A stretch of 64,000 nucleotides of DNA, from contig CALUVT010000002.1 in assembly GCA_944324345.1 (NCBI GenBank), positions 418,734 to 482,733 of the forward strand, written 5' to 3'. Each line of letters begins with the position of its first letter. Position 1 is the stretch's first letter. A program made the position numbers and the translations under genes. The notes beneath the pieces were generated by a model. The model made no database searches, was not told the DNA's origin, and saw only the letters and a list, made by a program, of their open reading frames with translations. This DNA comes from Candidatus Gastranaerophilales bacterium. GTDB taxonomy: Bacteria > Cyanobacteriota > Vampirovibrionia > Gastranaerophilales > Gastranaerophilaceae. Of this stretch, positions 8,588 through 18,172 are shown piece by piece.

Positions 8588-9351
8588 ACGCTGTTAATCT
8601 TATCGTTGAAGGGTACAAAAAAATTTTTTCCGGTCCTAATGCAGTTTTAAAGAATGTTATGCTATTCTGTTTAACCGGTATTATTGCTTTGGTTTCTCTA
8701 TATTTTGAGAATATTAAGGAGTCCAAAATTCTTTTTTCTGAATTAAATCCTTTTACCTTTATATTGGCGGCAATATTAATTATTGTTGCAGGTATATATA
8801 TTGGTGGATATACTTACAGTTTTATAAACCGATCATTTTATGATTGTGAAGATAATATATTACCGGATTTTAACTTAAAACATATAAGTATATTTTTTAA
8901 AGCTCTGCCTCTGGCAATAATATGGATTATATATTTGACTCTAGTGCTAATACTTTCCGGAATATTTATGTCACTAATCCATATTTTAGGAATTGTCCTT
9001 GCTATAGGGTTTATACTTATGGCTGTTTTTACAACATTTGTTTTTATTGCATTTTGCAAAAATTTTGATGCAAAAGGCCTTTTTGATATTACTTTGCCTT
9101 TTAAATTTATGTCAAAAACCATAGGAATAGTAATAATACTGGGACTTTTATTTATTGTTGTCGGGATATTATCTCTGGTTCCTAGTTGTTTGGCAGGAAT
9201 AGTCTGCGGAATTTTGGGATTTGGAAAATCTCAATTTGCATACTACCTTGGAGGTATTCTTGGAGGTTATTTCGGATGCCTAGCCCAATTTGTATGGTAT
9301 TACTGTCTGGTACAGGTTTATAAAGAGAATTTCTTAACTGATGAATTATAA
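8584..9351 (+). CDS. membrane protein, third of three coupled paralogs
   Basis: 255 residues with hydrophobic segments near 20-40, 58-78, 100-125, 130-155, 180-205 and 220-240. The loop DAKGLFDITLPFKF matches the loop of the first gene in most positions, good evidence of shared ancestry. GAGAGG precedes the ATG at 8584, which overlaps the preceding stop as ATGA. The gene ends 5 bases before a strong hairpin. No enzymatic or transport motif is visible. Confidence 0.8.
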   Translation: MNAVNLIVEGYKKIFSGPNAVLKNVMLFCLTGIIALVSLYFENIKESKILFSELNPFTFILAAILIIVAGIYIGGYTYSFINRSFYDCEDNILPDFNLKHISIFFKALPLAIIWIIYLTLVLILSGIFMSLIHILGIVLAIGFILMAVFTTFVFIAFCKNFDAKGLFDITLPFKFMSKTIGIVIILGLLFIVVGILSLVPSCLAGIVCGILGFGKSQFAYYLGGILGGYFGCLAQFVWYYCLVQVYKENFLTDEL

Positions 9352-9356
9352 GCTTT

Positions 9357-9379
9357 AGAGGCATCTTTTAGATGCCTCT
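9357..9379 (+). terminator. intrinsic terminator, probably shared by convergent genes
   Basis: A perfect 10-base inverted repeat (AGAGGCATCT and AGATGCCTCT) with a TTT loop is followed by TTTAATTTA. It lies between the stop of the membrane-protein operon and the stop of the minus-strand nucleotidase gene at 9381. The U tail favours plus-strand termination. Confidence 0.85.
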
Positions 9380-9380
9380 T

Positions 9381-10937
9381 TTAATTTACTATTTTAATCC
9401 TGCCATCATCCTTTATTTCTACGGGTTCTGAATGCCTTTTGAAGTAATCCTCAATACATTTTGTAATATCAAAATCATATTTTTCCGCATTTTCGTAGTT
9501 ATTTAACATTGAAAATCCATCATGGCCTTGACAATAATAATCTGTTAATGCTGTTTTGTAAAATTTATCTGTTCTTGGATTATTTATATCAATCGGTATT
9601 TCCTTGCCCGTTTTATCAATAAATGCAGCACTTCTTAATTGACCGTCTTTTGATATTTCGTATTTTAAGCCTGATACATGGAGAATACCGGGTTTAAAAT
9701 TTGTATTAACAAGCGACCTTGCGGAAACTTTTAAAGCATCAACAATTTGCTTTTCAGAATAATTTGTAACTACTATCTTATTTTTGAACGGAGAGATATC
9801 CTCCAACCATCTAGTATCAAGATTTCCGGCTTCAAAATACCCACGAATTGTAGCAGAACCAAACAGAGCAATGTCTGAATTCAATTCTTCACGCAAACAG
9901 TCACACATAAAGTTAGCATGTCCGCTTGGCTCTATTGAATCATTTAACAACGGAGGAGGTGCTGATTTAATTTTTCCAACAATCTTTGGCTTGCCTACTA
10001 TTTGTTCAAAAACATGTCTTGCAGGGACATTCCTTTTAAATCCCCGCGTACTTGTCACATTGTTCTGAATCTTAGTTAGAATTCCTTTTGGGTTAAATTC
10101 AACATTTAATACCCCAAAATATCTGCCATCTCGGCCTGCTTGGGTAATCACTACAGGTTCTCCGGATTTGGACGTAAACAAATTGTATTCCGGCTTGATA
10201 TCTTCTACAAGATTGTGCGAATGACCGCCAAGTATTATATCAATACCATCTGTTTCTTTGGCTATTTTTTGGTCATAACCGAAACCTACATGGGATAATA
10301 ATATTATCTTATTTACGCCTTTGGATTTAAGATTATCAACCTCTTTTTGAACATCTTTTATAGTATTTTCTATACTGTCTACAGCTAACTCCTCAAAGAT
10401 TTTGCCATGTTTTAATCGAGAGAAAAGGTCTACGGGACTTATGCCTATAATGCCGTATTTATGCCCGTTTACTTCCTGAATATAAGACTTTTCAACTTTT
10501 TTATATAACGGATTATCAGGTTTTATATTTATGTTACAAGCAAGCATCTTATAGCCCATATGAGGAATAAGTTCTGAAATATGCTTTGGCATATCAAATT
10601 CATGATTTCCCATAGCAGAGGCCATAATTCCCATTATATTCTGAGCTTCAACCATTACTTTGTTCGCAGCTACAGGCTCCCCAAGCTGAATATCCCCAGA
10701 AGACAATTTTAATTTATCGGTCGGCTGCGATGGAATAAAATGATCAAAAGCATTTGACGCTGTTATTGTTCTTTCAATATTTATAGACTTCCCGTGAAAA
10801 TCATTAATATAAAAAATACTCGTTCTAATTTGCTGATTTGGTTCTGTTTTACCGTCTGGCAATCTACGTTGAATTGCCTTATTTAGCAAATTTGATTGTA
10901 AAGCATTTACGGGCGTTATCATTGGTATAGTTCCCAT
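9381..10937 (-). CDS. 5'-nucleotidase / UshA-type metallophosphoesterase
   Basis: 518 residues in the two-domain 5'-nucleotidase layout. The N-terminal calcineurin-like metallophosphoesterase domain shows YINDFHG near residue 43, SSGDIQLG near 78, the metal and catalytic motif GNHEFD near 113, LLSHVGFG and GGHSHN. The C-terminal 5'-nucleotidase domain has SATIRGYFEAG and the substrate-stacking region QGHDGFSM. Known relatives act on extracellular nucleotides or UDP-sugars. Here no signal peptide precedes the domain: the first 40 residues are polar, so either the enzyme is cytoplasmic or it uses another export route. The start has an AGGGTG about 10 bases upstream. Confidence 0.88.
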   Translation of the reverse strand: MGTIPMITPVNALQSNLLNKAIQRRLPDGKTEPNQQIRTSIFYINDFHGKSINIERTITASNAFDHFIPSQPTDKLKLSSGDIQLGEPVAANKVMVEAQNIMGIMASAMGNHEFDMPKHISELIPHMGYKMLACNINIKPDNPLYKKVEKSYIQEVNGHKYGIIGISPVDLFSRLKHGKIFEELAVDSIENTIKDVQKEVDNLKSKGVNKIILLSHVGFGYDQKIAKETDGIDIILGGHSHNLVEDIKPEYNLFTSKSGEPVVITQAGRDGRYFGVLNVEFNPKGILTKIQNNVTSTRGFKRNVPARHVFEQIVGKPKIVGKIKSAPPPLLNDSIEPSGHANFMCDCLREELNSDIALFGSATIRGYFEAGNLDTRWLEDISPFKNKIVVTNYSEKQIVDALKVSARSLVNTNFKPGILHVSGLKYEISKDGQLRSAAFIDKTGKEIPIDINNPRTDKFYKTALTDYYCQGHDGFSMLNNYENAEKYDFDITKCIEDYFKRHSEPVEIKDDGRIKIVN

Positions 10938-10999
10938 TGATTTGAAACACCCTAAAAATTTTTTTTGCTACTTACAATTTAATTACTTTACAAAAATTA

Positions 11000-11236
11000 T
11001 TATTCAAATTCCATCGTTTGAATTTCCCAGTACTTTGAAAGCTCCAATTTCAAAAGTTCAGCATCTCCGGAAACTTCTAAAAGCACAATTCCCCTGTTTA
11101 AGCAAACCTGTTCTTTTGAGGAATGTAAACCAATCCTTGTTCTAATTTTACAGCCGAAATCTGTCACAATTTTTTGAAATTCAATGGATGTTTCCAAACG
11201 GTTTTCTAAACTCACACCAATTATCGTTGTTCTCAT
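11000..11236 (-). CDS. small ACT-like protein resembling iron-only hydrogenase system regulator
   Basis: 78 residues. The order MRTTIIGVSLENR, FGCKIRTRIGLH, then a second beta-rich half (GIVLLEVSGD) follows the TM1266-type ACT-like fold, whose members are usually named iron-only hydrogenase system regulators. An excellent AGGAGG precedes the ATG at 11236. No hydrogenase genes are nearby, so either the name does not describe its job here or the hydrogenase lies elsewhere in the genome. Another small ferredoxin-fold protein is possible. Confidence 0.55.
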   Translation of the reverse strand: MRTTIIGVSLENRLETSIEFQKIVTDFGCKIRTRIGLHSSKEQVCLNRGIVLLEVSGDAELLKLELSKYWEIQTMEFE

Positions 11237-11352
11237 TTTATCCTCCTGGTTTAAAACACTTTCCTTTAAAGCACTTTAAAATATGAAACACTAATTAACC
11301 AATTTCCCTAAATGTGGATACCAAAATGATAAAACTTTGCACAAAAAAATAA

Positions 11353-11368
11353 CACCCACAATCGGGTG
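11353..11368 (-). terminator. intrinsic terminator after the 11394-11708 gene
   Basis: On the minus strand, CACCC and GGGTG (6-base loop, extendable by one pair) are followed by TTATTTTTTT. It sits 25 bases past the stop codon at 11394. Confidence 0.75.
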
Positions 11369-11393
11369 CTACCTTTTATTAATCTGATGAGTA

Positions 11394-11708
11394 CTAATTA
11401 TTTTCCATCTCATCCATAGCTTGAAGCTGTTTTTTCTTGTAGTTATATATTACTGCATCTACAAGAAGCTCATAGGATTTCATATTCTCGATATTCGGGA
11501 ATTCCTCTTTGAGTTGTTCTCTGACCATTGCTTCCAGCTTACGTTCGTCAGAACTTGATTTCAATTCGTCAACACCGCTAATCAACCTAACATAATCAGG
11601 AGACGACTTATCAACATTGTGGTTCATAAAATTCAACCAGCGTAACCTTGGGCTAATTTGCTGTTTAAAAGTTTTCACAATTTTTAAATTTTTAAAGCGG
11701 TTTAGCAT
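11394..11708 (-). CDS. hypothetical charged helical protein
   Basis: 104 residues, no recognised family. The N terminus is basic (NRFKNLKIVKTFKQQ). The middle is a mixed helical stretch with many Glu and Lys, and the C terminus ends in acidic residues (DEMENN). No membrane segment or signal peptide. GGAG lies 8-9 bases before the ATG at 11708, and a terminator follows, so it is a free-standing gene. A soluble regulatory or adaptor protein is possible. Confidence 0.65.
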   Translation of the reverse strand: MLNRFKNLKIVKTFKQQISPRLRWLNFMNHNVDKSSPDYVRLISGVDELKSSSDERKLEAMVREQLKEEFPNIENMKSYELLVDAVIYNYKKKQLQAMDEMENN

Positions 11709-11821
11709 TTGTTGACTCCTACCATTTATTTATTGTTTAAAATCTTATTACCTACTTCGTATTATTGTAAAGTATCCTGAAAAAAATAATTTACTTTTTT
11801 ACAATGATTGTTTACAATTCT

Positions 11822-13867
11822 TTATAATTTACTAAAATCAGCAATATGATTGTACTTTGACTTTAATAAAGTCAAAAGAGCAAGCCTGTTCTCCTTAACA
11901 TTCTCATCTTTATCCATGACAAGAACATCATTAAAGAATTTTTCAACAGAAGGGTTAATTTCCTCTAACTGCTTCAAATAAGTTTCATAACTCATATCAT
12001 CAGTCAAGGTATTTATCTGCTCTAAAAGCATCGCTTCCGCAGGTTCTTTAAATAAATTCTTATCGACAGATTTTTTGGAATCTTCTTTCAACATTCTCAA
12101 AACTCTATTTGCACTCTCCAGCATGGAAGGAGAATTTAGTTCGGAAACAACTTCTACACGCTTTATATAATCAGTCAAATCAACTAACGGATTAACATTT
12201 GACGCACAAGCTTCCAAAACATTTTTGCTATATTTATCTGATAAGAATATTATCAACCTTTGAACAAAAAATTCTTGAATTTCTTCTGTCACTTTACCTG
12301 TCAGCCTGTCTTTGCAAGAGCCGGTAAAATTCTTAACCTTATCAATAACGCTTGCACCTTCAGTTGAAACAGGAAGTAAAAGTAACGTTCCATTAATAAG
12401 CTGTGTTAAATCTATTTTTAAATTATTTTGAAGAATAGTTCTTATAATACCTAAAGCAGCACGACGAACTCCCAGAGGGTCAGAAGAACCGGTAGGCTTT
12501 TTCCCCTCCGCGAAAACAGCACAAATATTATCAATCTTATCAGCTATTCCTACAACCTGCCCCTCTTTAGTTTTTGCAATATCTCCATCTGCATTAAGCG
12601 GGAAATAATGTTCCTTTATACCCTCGCAAACACACTCAGGTTCACCGGAAACTCGTGCGTAATCAGCACCAATAAATCCTTGCAGTTCTGTAAATTCAAA
12701 AACTAAACTCGTTGTCAAATCAGCTTTTGCAAGTAATGCAGTCCTTTCAATCATCGGGTCATCTCCGGCAATCATCTTAGATAAAGCGACAAGCCTTATA
12801 GCTTTGTCATACATAGTTCCCATACCTTTTTGGAAAGTTATGCCTTTTAAATCTTCAACATAATCTGCCAAAGGCTTTTTAGTATCTTCATTAAAGAAGA
12901 ATACCGCATCATCCAAACGAGCCTTAATTACTCTTACATTACCAGCCTTAATATTTTCAAACTCATCACCTATGTAGTTAGTCATAGTTATGAATTTATT
13001 TATAAGCTTACCATCCTTATACAGAGCAAAATACCTTTGATGAACAGCCATAACCGTAACAACAAGTTCTTCAGGAAGTTTAAGATACTCTTCTGAGAAC
13101 TCACAAACAACAGGTACGGGATATTCGGTTATGAACGTTACTTCTTCAAGTAAATCCTCTGTATAATAAGGGGATGCACCCAATTTTTCAGCTTCTTCTT
13201 TTGCCTTTTCTATAATTCTTTGTTTTCTTTCATCCTGATCAACAATTACACAGCAATTACGCATAATTTCAACATAATCATCAGGGTTGTTAATATAAAC
13301 ATTTTGCTGTGCAAATCTATGACCTCTTGTTACATTTGAAGATTCTTTGTCTATAATTTTTATCTTAACTTCATCTCTATCAAGAATTGAAACAATCCAT
13401 CTTATAGGACGAGAGAATTTTTCATCATTTACTCCCCATCTCATAAAATGAGATCCTTGGAGCTTCAGAACAATTGAAGGAACATTTTCTTTTAAAAGTT
13501 CTACTATAGACTTTCCCTTTATAGTAACCTTTGCATGAACATAGTCGTCTTCAATATACAAATCTTCAGGGGCAATTCCGTTTTTACGACAAAACCCTTC
13601 CCCGGCTTTTGTCAAATTACCTTGATCATCAAAAGCAACCCTTTTAATAGGACCTTTAACAATTTTTATTTCATCTTTGCTTTCTTTATCTAATCCCGAA
13701 ACAATAACCGCAAGACGCCTTGGCGTTGCATAAACTTTAACATCTTCAAACTCAACTTTATTCGAGTTTAAAAAATTTTCAAAACCTGTTTTCAACTGTT
13801 GAATTGCTGACGGGATAAACTTGTATGGTAATTCCTCACATCCGACTTCCAATAAATATTTACTCAT
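11822..13867 (-). CDS. glyS: glycyl-tRNA synthetase beta subunit
   Basis: 681 residues, the normal size for the beta chain of the alpha2beta2 bacterial GlyRS, which helps charge tRNA-Gly. The N terminus LLEVGCEELPYKFI followed by TPRRLAV is the family signature. Later the HD-like segment includes KADLTTSLVFEFTELQG and DKIDNICAVF, and SSDPLGVRRAALGI is also diagnostic. AAAGGA sits about 8 bases before the ATG at 13867. The alpha-subunit gene glyQ is not adjacent, as in cyanobacteria where the two are often separate. Confidence 0.97.
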   Translation of the reverse strand: MSKYLLEVGCEELPYKFIPSAIQQLKTGFENFLNSNKVEFEDVKVYATPRRLAVIVSGLDKESKDEIKIVKGPIKRVAFDDQGNLTKAGEGFCRKNGIAPEDLYIEDDYVHAKVTIKGKSIVELLKENVPSIVLKLQGSHFMRWGVNDEKFSRPIRWIVSILDRDEVKIKIIDKESSNVTRGHRFAQQNVYINNPDDYVEIMRNCCVIVDQDERKQRIIEKAKEEAEKLGASPYYTEDLLEEVTFITEYPVPVVCEFSEEYLKLPEELVVTVMAVHQRYFALYKDGKLINKFITMTNYIGDEFENIKAGNVRVIKARLDDAVFFFNEDTKKPLADYVEDLKGITFQKGMGTMYDKAIRLVALSKMIAGDDPMIERTALLAKADLTTSLVFEFTELQGFIGADYARVSGEPECVCEGIKEHYFPLNADGDIAKTKEGQVVGIADKIDNICAVFAEGKKPTGSSDPLGVRRAALGIIRTILQNNLKIDLTQLINGTLLLLPVSTEGASVIDKVKNFTGSCKDRLTGKVTEEIQEFFVQRLIIFLSDKYSKNVLEACASNVNPLVDLTDYIKRVEVVSELNSPSMLESANRVLRMLKEDSKKSVDKNLFKEPAEAMLLEQINTLTDDMSYETYLKQLEEINPSVEKFFNDVLVMDKDENVKENRLALLTLLKSKYNHIADFSKL

Positions 13868-13994
13868 TCTCTGTCCTTTTTATATCTTTTAGCTTTACTA
13901 CAATTATAATTTGTCAAGCCAGAATGTAAAGTGTTTGATATTGTTATTTTTATGCTAAAATTAAAATATAAATAAACAGAAAGAGGAATAAATT

Positions 13995-14747
13995 ATGTCA
14001 GGACACTCAAAATGGTCAACCATTAAACATAAAAAAGCAAAAGTAGATTCACAAAGAGCCGTTGTATTTCAAAAATATTCAAGAGAATTGATTGTTGCCG
14101 CAAGATTAGGCGGAGCAGACCCGGCAGGGAATTTCAGATTGAGAACCGCTATTGAAAAAGCAAAAGCAGCAGGGCTTCCAAATGATAATATTAAACGTGC
14201 AATTGAAAAAGGTGCAGGTGCGGGAGCTTCCGAAAACTACGAAGAACTAATATACGAAGGTTACGGTGCAGGAGGCGTCGCAATTGTTGTTGAAGCAATG
14301 ACTGATAACAGGAACAGAACTGCAGGTGATATAAGAAGTTTCTTTACTAAATACAACGGAAGCTTAGGGGCGACAGGATGCGTAGGCTGGATGTTTGAAC
14401 AAAGAGGTATAATTACTTTCGACAGTTCGTCAACCGATTTCGAAAAACTTTTTGAGGCAGCTATTAATCTTGATGCTTTGGATGTGATTGAAGAGGATGA
14501 TAATTACAAAGTATTGACAACACCTGAGAGTTTTCAATCCGTAGTTGAAGGGTTGGAAAAAGATGGGTTTAAGGCAGAATCTGCAGAACTTACAAGAATT
14601 CCTAACAATACTGTCGAAATTACCGATGAAAAAACTGCTGATCAGATCTTAAAACTTTTGGACAAACTTGAAGAACATGATGATGTTCAAAATGTATATT
14701 CAAATTTTGATATATCTGATGAGATTTTACAAAAATTAGAAAACTAG
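13995..14747 (+). CDS. yebC: YebC/PmpR-family protein
   Basis: 250 residues of the YebC/TACO1 family. The N-terminal signature [14 protein letters not shown] and the [19 protein letters not shown] loop are both present. Members are DNA-binding regulators in some species and act on ribosomes stalled at proline stretches in others; which applies here cannot be read from sequence. AGAGG lies about 10 bases before the ATG. The diguanylate cyclase gene starts 2 bases after its stop, so it heads an operon continuing through tsaE and tsaB. Confidence 0.95.
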   Translation: MSGHSKWSTIKHKKAKVDSQRAVVFQKYSRELIVAARLGGADPAGNFRLRTAIEKAKAAGLPNDNIKRAIEKGAGAGASENYEELIYEGYGAGGVAIVVEAMTDNRNRTAGDIRSFFTKYNGSLGATGCVGWMFEQRGIITFDSSSTDFEKLFEAAINLDALDVIEEDDNYKVLTTPESFQSVVEGLEKDGFKAESAELTRIPNNTVEITDEKTADQILKLLDKLEEHDDVQNVYSNFDISDEILQKLEN

Positions 14748-14748
14748 T

Positions 14749-16050
14749 ATGATTGATAATCTAAGACAAATATTTAAATTTCTTGACGAAGCTTCAAATA
14801 TTCAAGGTATCGTAAATGTTTTGGAAGAAGTTTTTCCCCTAAATGCAATATACATATATGATTCCACGACAGATTCCTTGCGGGATTTTTCCAAAAGCTG
14901 GATGTTCATAAAATCCAAGGAATTAAATAACATCTTTAAAAGTCTGGGAAGCAAAAAGTATATAACAGAAGGCAGTCATTCTTATTATGCCCTTTTTAAC
15001 AATGGGCAAATAATAGGAATGCTTGAATTTTATGAAAAACTTCACAGCAAACTTTTGGAATTTTTAGAACTTTCCATATTTTGTATCTCGCTAAAAATTC
15101 AAAACATAATATTGAGCGAGAGAATGCAAAAAAATATTGATTTTCAAGATTCCATGAAAAATATTGCAAAGATTATAGAAACTCAATACGAAACAGGTTA
15201 CATAGTTCCTATTATAGGAGAAATGATTGATAAATTTGTTTCGGATCATTTGGTATACATATTTATTGACGGGAAACTTGTTTGGCCTTCAGCCTGCAAA
15301 GATGATAAAATCTTTGAGCTCATAAAATGTTTAAACAATAATTCAGAATATATTCTGACTCCTGATAAGAAAATAGGACTTTTTCCACTAATAAGCGAAA
15401 ACAAATTACTTGGCTGTATTGTTACCAAAGGTACTGACAATGTTTTAAGTGAAAAAGAAATCGAATATCTTGAACAGCTTTCTAAACAGGCAGCGACAAC
15501 AATTAATAGAGCAAATGTCTATGCAGAGATATTAAAACACGCTACATTAGATGCATTGACAGGTTTTTATAACAGACGGCAGCTGGAAGAACGTATAAAA
15601 CAAGAAGTTTCCGGGGCAAAAAGACAAAACAGAAATCTGTGTGCAATTATGATTGATATAGATTATTTTAAAAATGTTAATGATACTTATGGACATGCAA
15701 CCGGTGATTTAGTATTAAAAACAGTTTCCAGAACAATCAAACTCCAATTAAGAGATTATGATATCGCCGGCAGATATGGTGGCGAAGAATTCGTTATTCT
15801 TTTACCTTTCACTAAGCTTGAAGAAGCATCAATGGTTGCAGAAAGACTTAGAAAAACTATAGAACAAACAAAAATAGACATTTCTAAAGTCAATCAGGAT
15901 ACACACGTTAAAAATATAAATGTTACAATAAGCCTCGGAGTTCACCAGTATAATTGCGAAGAAAGTGAAGAAGAACTTATTAAAAATGCGGATAAAGCAT
16001 TGTATGAAGCAAAAAAAAGCGGGCGTAATAAGGTAATTACAAGGGAATAA
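14749..16050 (+). CDS. diguanylate cyclase with N-terminal sensory region
   Basis: 433 residues. The first 260 look like GAF-type sensory sequence (LSKQAATTINRANVYAEI is the usual GAF-to-GGDEF linker). The GGDEF domain starts at about 262 with ATLDALTGFYNRR. The active site is GGEEF in GRYGGEEFVILL, so c-di-GMP synthesis from GTP is expected. An RxxD inhibitory site (RDYD) lies 5 residues before GGEEF, so product feedback should be intact. There is no membrane segment. It starts 2 bases after yebC and ends 3 bases before tsaE, suggesting coupled translation. Confidence 0.93.
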   Translation: MIDNLRQIFKFLDEASNIQGIVNVLEEVFPLNAIYIYDSTTDSLRDFSKSWMFIKSKELNNIFKSLGSKKYITEGSHSYYALFNNGQIIGMLEFYEKLHSKLLEFLELSIFCISLKIQNIILSERMQKNIDFQDSMKNIAKIIETQYETGYIVPIIGEMIDKFVSDHLVYIFIDGKLVWPSACKDDKIFELIKCLNNNSEYILTPDKKIGLFPLISENKLLGCIVTKGTDNVLSEKEIEYLEQLSKQAATTINRANVYAEILKHATLDALTGFYNRRQLEERIKQEVSGAKRQNRNLCAIMIDIDYFKNVNDTYGHATGDLVLKTVSRTIKLQLRDYDIAGRYGGEEFVILLPFTKLEEASMVAERLRKTIEQTKIDISKVNQDTHVKNINVTISLGVHQYNCEESEEELIKNADKALYEAKKSGRNKVITRE

Positions 16051-16052
16051 AA

Positions 16053-16514
16053 ATGAAAAGCTATAAAAAAGTATGTAAAACACTTGATGACACAAAAAAG
16101 CTTGCACAAAAGTTTGCACAACTGTTAAAGGACGGTTGCTTTATTAACCTTTATGGCGAAATCGGTGCAGGGAAAACGGCTTTTGTAAAATTGGTAGCAG
16201 AAGCTCTTGATGTGAAAGAAAAAGTTACAAGTCCAAGCTTTGTAATACTAAACGAGTATCATACAGGCTCAATTCCAATTTATCACTTTGATTTGTACAG
16301 ACTGGAAAACGAGGGAATTAAGACAATTTATGATGAACTTCTCGAATATTCTGAAGGCAAACAAGTTACTTTTGTAGAATGGGCAGAGTTTAATCAAAAT
16401 GAAGCCCCATTCAACCACATAAAAATTAATGTAACATATTCGGACGACGATTCAAGAATTTACGAATTCATTTCCTGCGGGAAAGACGAAATAATAGAAG
16501 GATTAGAAAAATGA
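16053..16514 (+). CDS. tsaE: tRNA threonylcarbamoyladenosine synthesis ATPase TsaE
   Basis: 153 residues, typical length. Walker A is GEIGAGKTAF near residue 36, followed by the family segment VTSPSFVILNEY and the Walker B-like HFDLYRL and FVEWAE. TsaE works with TsaB and TsaD to add threonylcarbamoyl to A37 of ANN-decoding tRNAs. AAGGGA lies 5-6 bases upstream. Its stop overlaps the tsaB start by 4 bases, which fits the partnership. Confidence 0.96.
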   Translation: MKSYKKVCKTLDDTKKLAQKFAQLLKDGCFINLYGEIGAGKTAFVKLVAEALDVKEKVTSPSFVILNEYHTGSIPIYHFDLYRLENEGIKTIYDELLEYSEGKQVTFVEWAEFNQNEAPFNHIKINVTYSDDDSRIYEFISCGKDEIIEGLEK

Positions 16515-17116
16515 TTACACTCGCTTTTGATACCTGCCTAGATAAAATGTATGCCGTAATTAAAAAAGACGGGGAGGTTTTGTCTTCCAAAATAGTAGAA
16601 AACAAAGATAATAAATATCATTCGGCATTTTTAATATCTACATTACAGGAGATTATGAGTAAAAATAATATCAAACCGCAAGATGTTGATTTAATTGCCG
16701 TAAATATAGGGCCAGGGAGTTTTACAGGAATTAGGGCCTGCGTGACGGTTGCGAGAGTAATGGCACAGCAGCTAAATTGTAAAGCGGTCGGAATATCTTC
16801 TCTTGAAATATTATCAAAAATTACTGATGGCAATCCACTTGTTGCTCTTGATGCCAGAAAAGGCTGCGCATACCTTTATTTGAATAGCGAAATTAAAGGT
16901 GCAGTTCCAATAGAAGAAGTTAAAAATATAATATCAAAAGGTAATTATCAAGTTATAACTGATGATAAATTAAATCCAATCCTGGGCGGAATCTCATATC
17001 AATCAAAAGATTTTCCACTGGGAGAAATACTAGCTGAGCTTGCAGAGAAAAAAGATGATGATGGAAATTGGAGAAAATTAAAACCATTATATATACAGCC
17101 GCCACCAGGGGTATAA
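16511..17116 (+). CDS. tsaB: tRNA threonylcarbamoyladenosine synthesis protein TsaB
   Basis: 201 residues of the ASKHA-fold TsaB family. The N terminus is ITLAFDTCLDKMYAVI, and VNIGPGSFTGIRACVTVAR is the hallmark segment near residues 66-84. TsaB scaffolds TsaD and TsaE in t6A synthesis. The start overlaps tsaE as ATGA. The C terminus KPLYIQPPPGV is normal for the family. tsaD is not in the window. Confidence 0.95.
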   Translation: MITLAFDTCLDKMYAVIKKDGEVLSSKIVENKDNKYHSAFLISTLQEIMSKNNIKPQDVDLIAVNIGPGSFTGIRACVTVARVMAQQLNCKAVGISSLEILSKITDGNPLVALDARKGCAYLYLNSEIKGAVPIEEVKNIISKGNYQVITDDKLNPILGGISYQSKDFPLGEILAELAEKKDDDGNWRKLKPLYIQPPPGV

Positions 17117-17168
17117 AATACGCAAAATCGGGAATAATATAATTGAACAACAATCTCGATGGTAACGT

Positions 17169-18122
17169 ATGGAGAAGAAAAATAAAAAAACATTAAATAC
17201 GCCGGAATGTCCCCCTATTCCACTTACAAGAAAAGAGTTGAAAGATCTTTTTAATTACCATATTCCTTGTTTGTGCTGCGGTGAAGAAATGCTTCATCCG
17301 GATATTTACATGCAAATGCTCGATATGAAAGAATTAGGCGGAAATGCAGCAAATGCTGTAAAATTCCTTGAACCATACGAAGGCATAATGCATTCGGTTG
17401 AAAAGCAAGTTTTTAACATGTTTAAGACAATGTCAAAAAAATACCCAAATAAAAATTTCCAAGAACTTTTGATAATGAAAAAGGATATCCATGAGCTTGC
17501 CCTTGTTAAAATTCAAAGTTCAATATTCAACAAAGTAAGTTTTTACAGACGTATACTCCCCAAAAAAATGGCACGACAACTGCGTAAGTTAATGATAAAA
17601 ACAAATGATATAATCTTTGATCCGGAACCACATAAACCATTTTCAAGAAGAATTTTTATCAATAAGTTAAAAAATATTCTTAAACAACTCGAAAATAAAA
17701 AATTAAAAAACGAAATCATAGAAATTGCTCGCAGACTGCCGCGTTCCAGTGATGAGGTATGTGCTTTTGTGGTAAAAAACGCCAGGAAAAAACCTGAAGT
17801 AATAGCCTTAAACCTTATCCATCCGTCAGTTGGAACCTTTGAGCACTTAACTCCAAGATGTATGAAAGGATTAAACAACTCTCTTAACTTTGGATTGGAA
17901 TGTTCCTACTGCAACAACTCCCGGCATCATTACCCGATTCCAATACAAATAGAAGAAAATCCATATATGCCTCAAAACGCACAAATCCAAGCAGACAAAC
18001 TAATAAGCCTATACAAAAAAGGAATAGGTAAAAAAGAATATATTGAAAACCTTAGGGAAGTGCTGTATTGGCTATCAGACAGAACAATTGACCTTGATAT
18101 TTCAAAATTGTATATTTCTTAA
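17169..18122 (+). CDS. split HNH-like protein, copy 1
   Basis: 317 residues, not a family I can name. Residues 34-37 form a CxxC (PCLCCGE). About 190 mostly helical, basic residues later comes FEHLTPRCMKGLNNSLNFGLECSYCNNSRHH in pieces: EHL, a P, an N, then CSYCNNSR. That order (first knuckle, then [DE]H..P....N..L.C..CN..R) is the HNH nuclease/zinc-finger pattern, but with a long insertion between knuckles. The next gene has the same layout. There is no strong ribosome site; TATAAT lies about 30 bases upstream of the ATG. A nuclease or structural zinc protein is possible. Confidence 0.7.
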   Translation: MEKKNKKTLNTPECPPIPLTRKELKDLFNYHIPCLCCGEEMLHPDIYMQMLDMKELGGNAANAVKFLEPYEGIMHSVEKQVFNMFKTMSKKYPNKNFQELLIMKKDIHELALVKIQSSIFNKVSFYRRILPKKMARQLRKLMIKTNDIIFDPEPHKPFSRRIFINKLKNILKQLENKKLKNEIIEIARRLPRSSDEVCAFVVKNARKKPEVIALNLIHPSVGTFEHLTPRCMKGLNNSLNFGLECSYCNNSRHHYPIPIQIEENPYMPQNAQIQADKLISLYKKGIGKKEYIENLREVLYWLSDRTIDLDISKLYIS

Positions 18123-18172
18123 TATTTATTAATATAATAACAAAAAAAAATAATCAGGTGTATTCTAACTTT

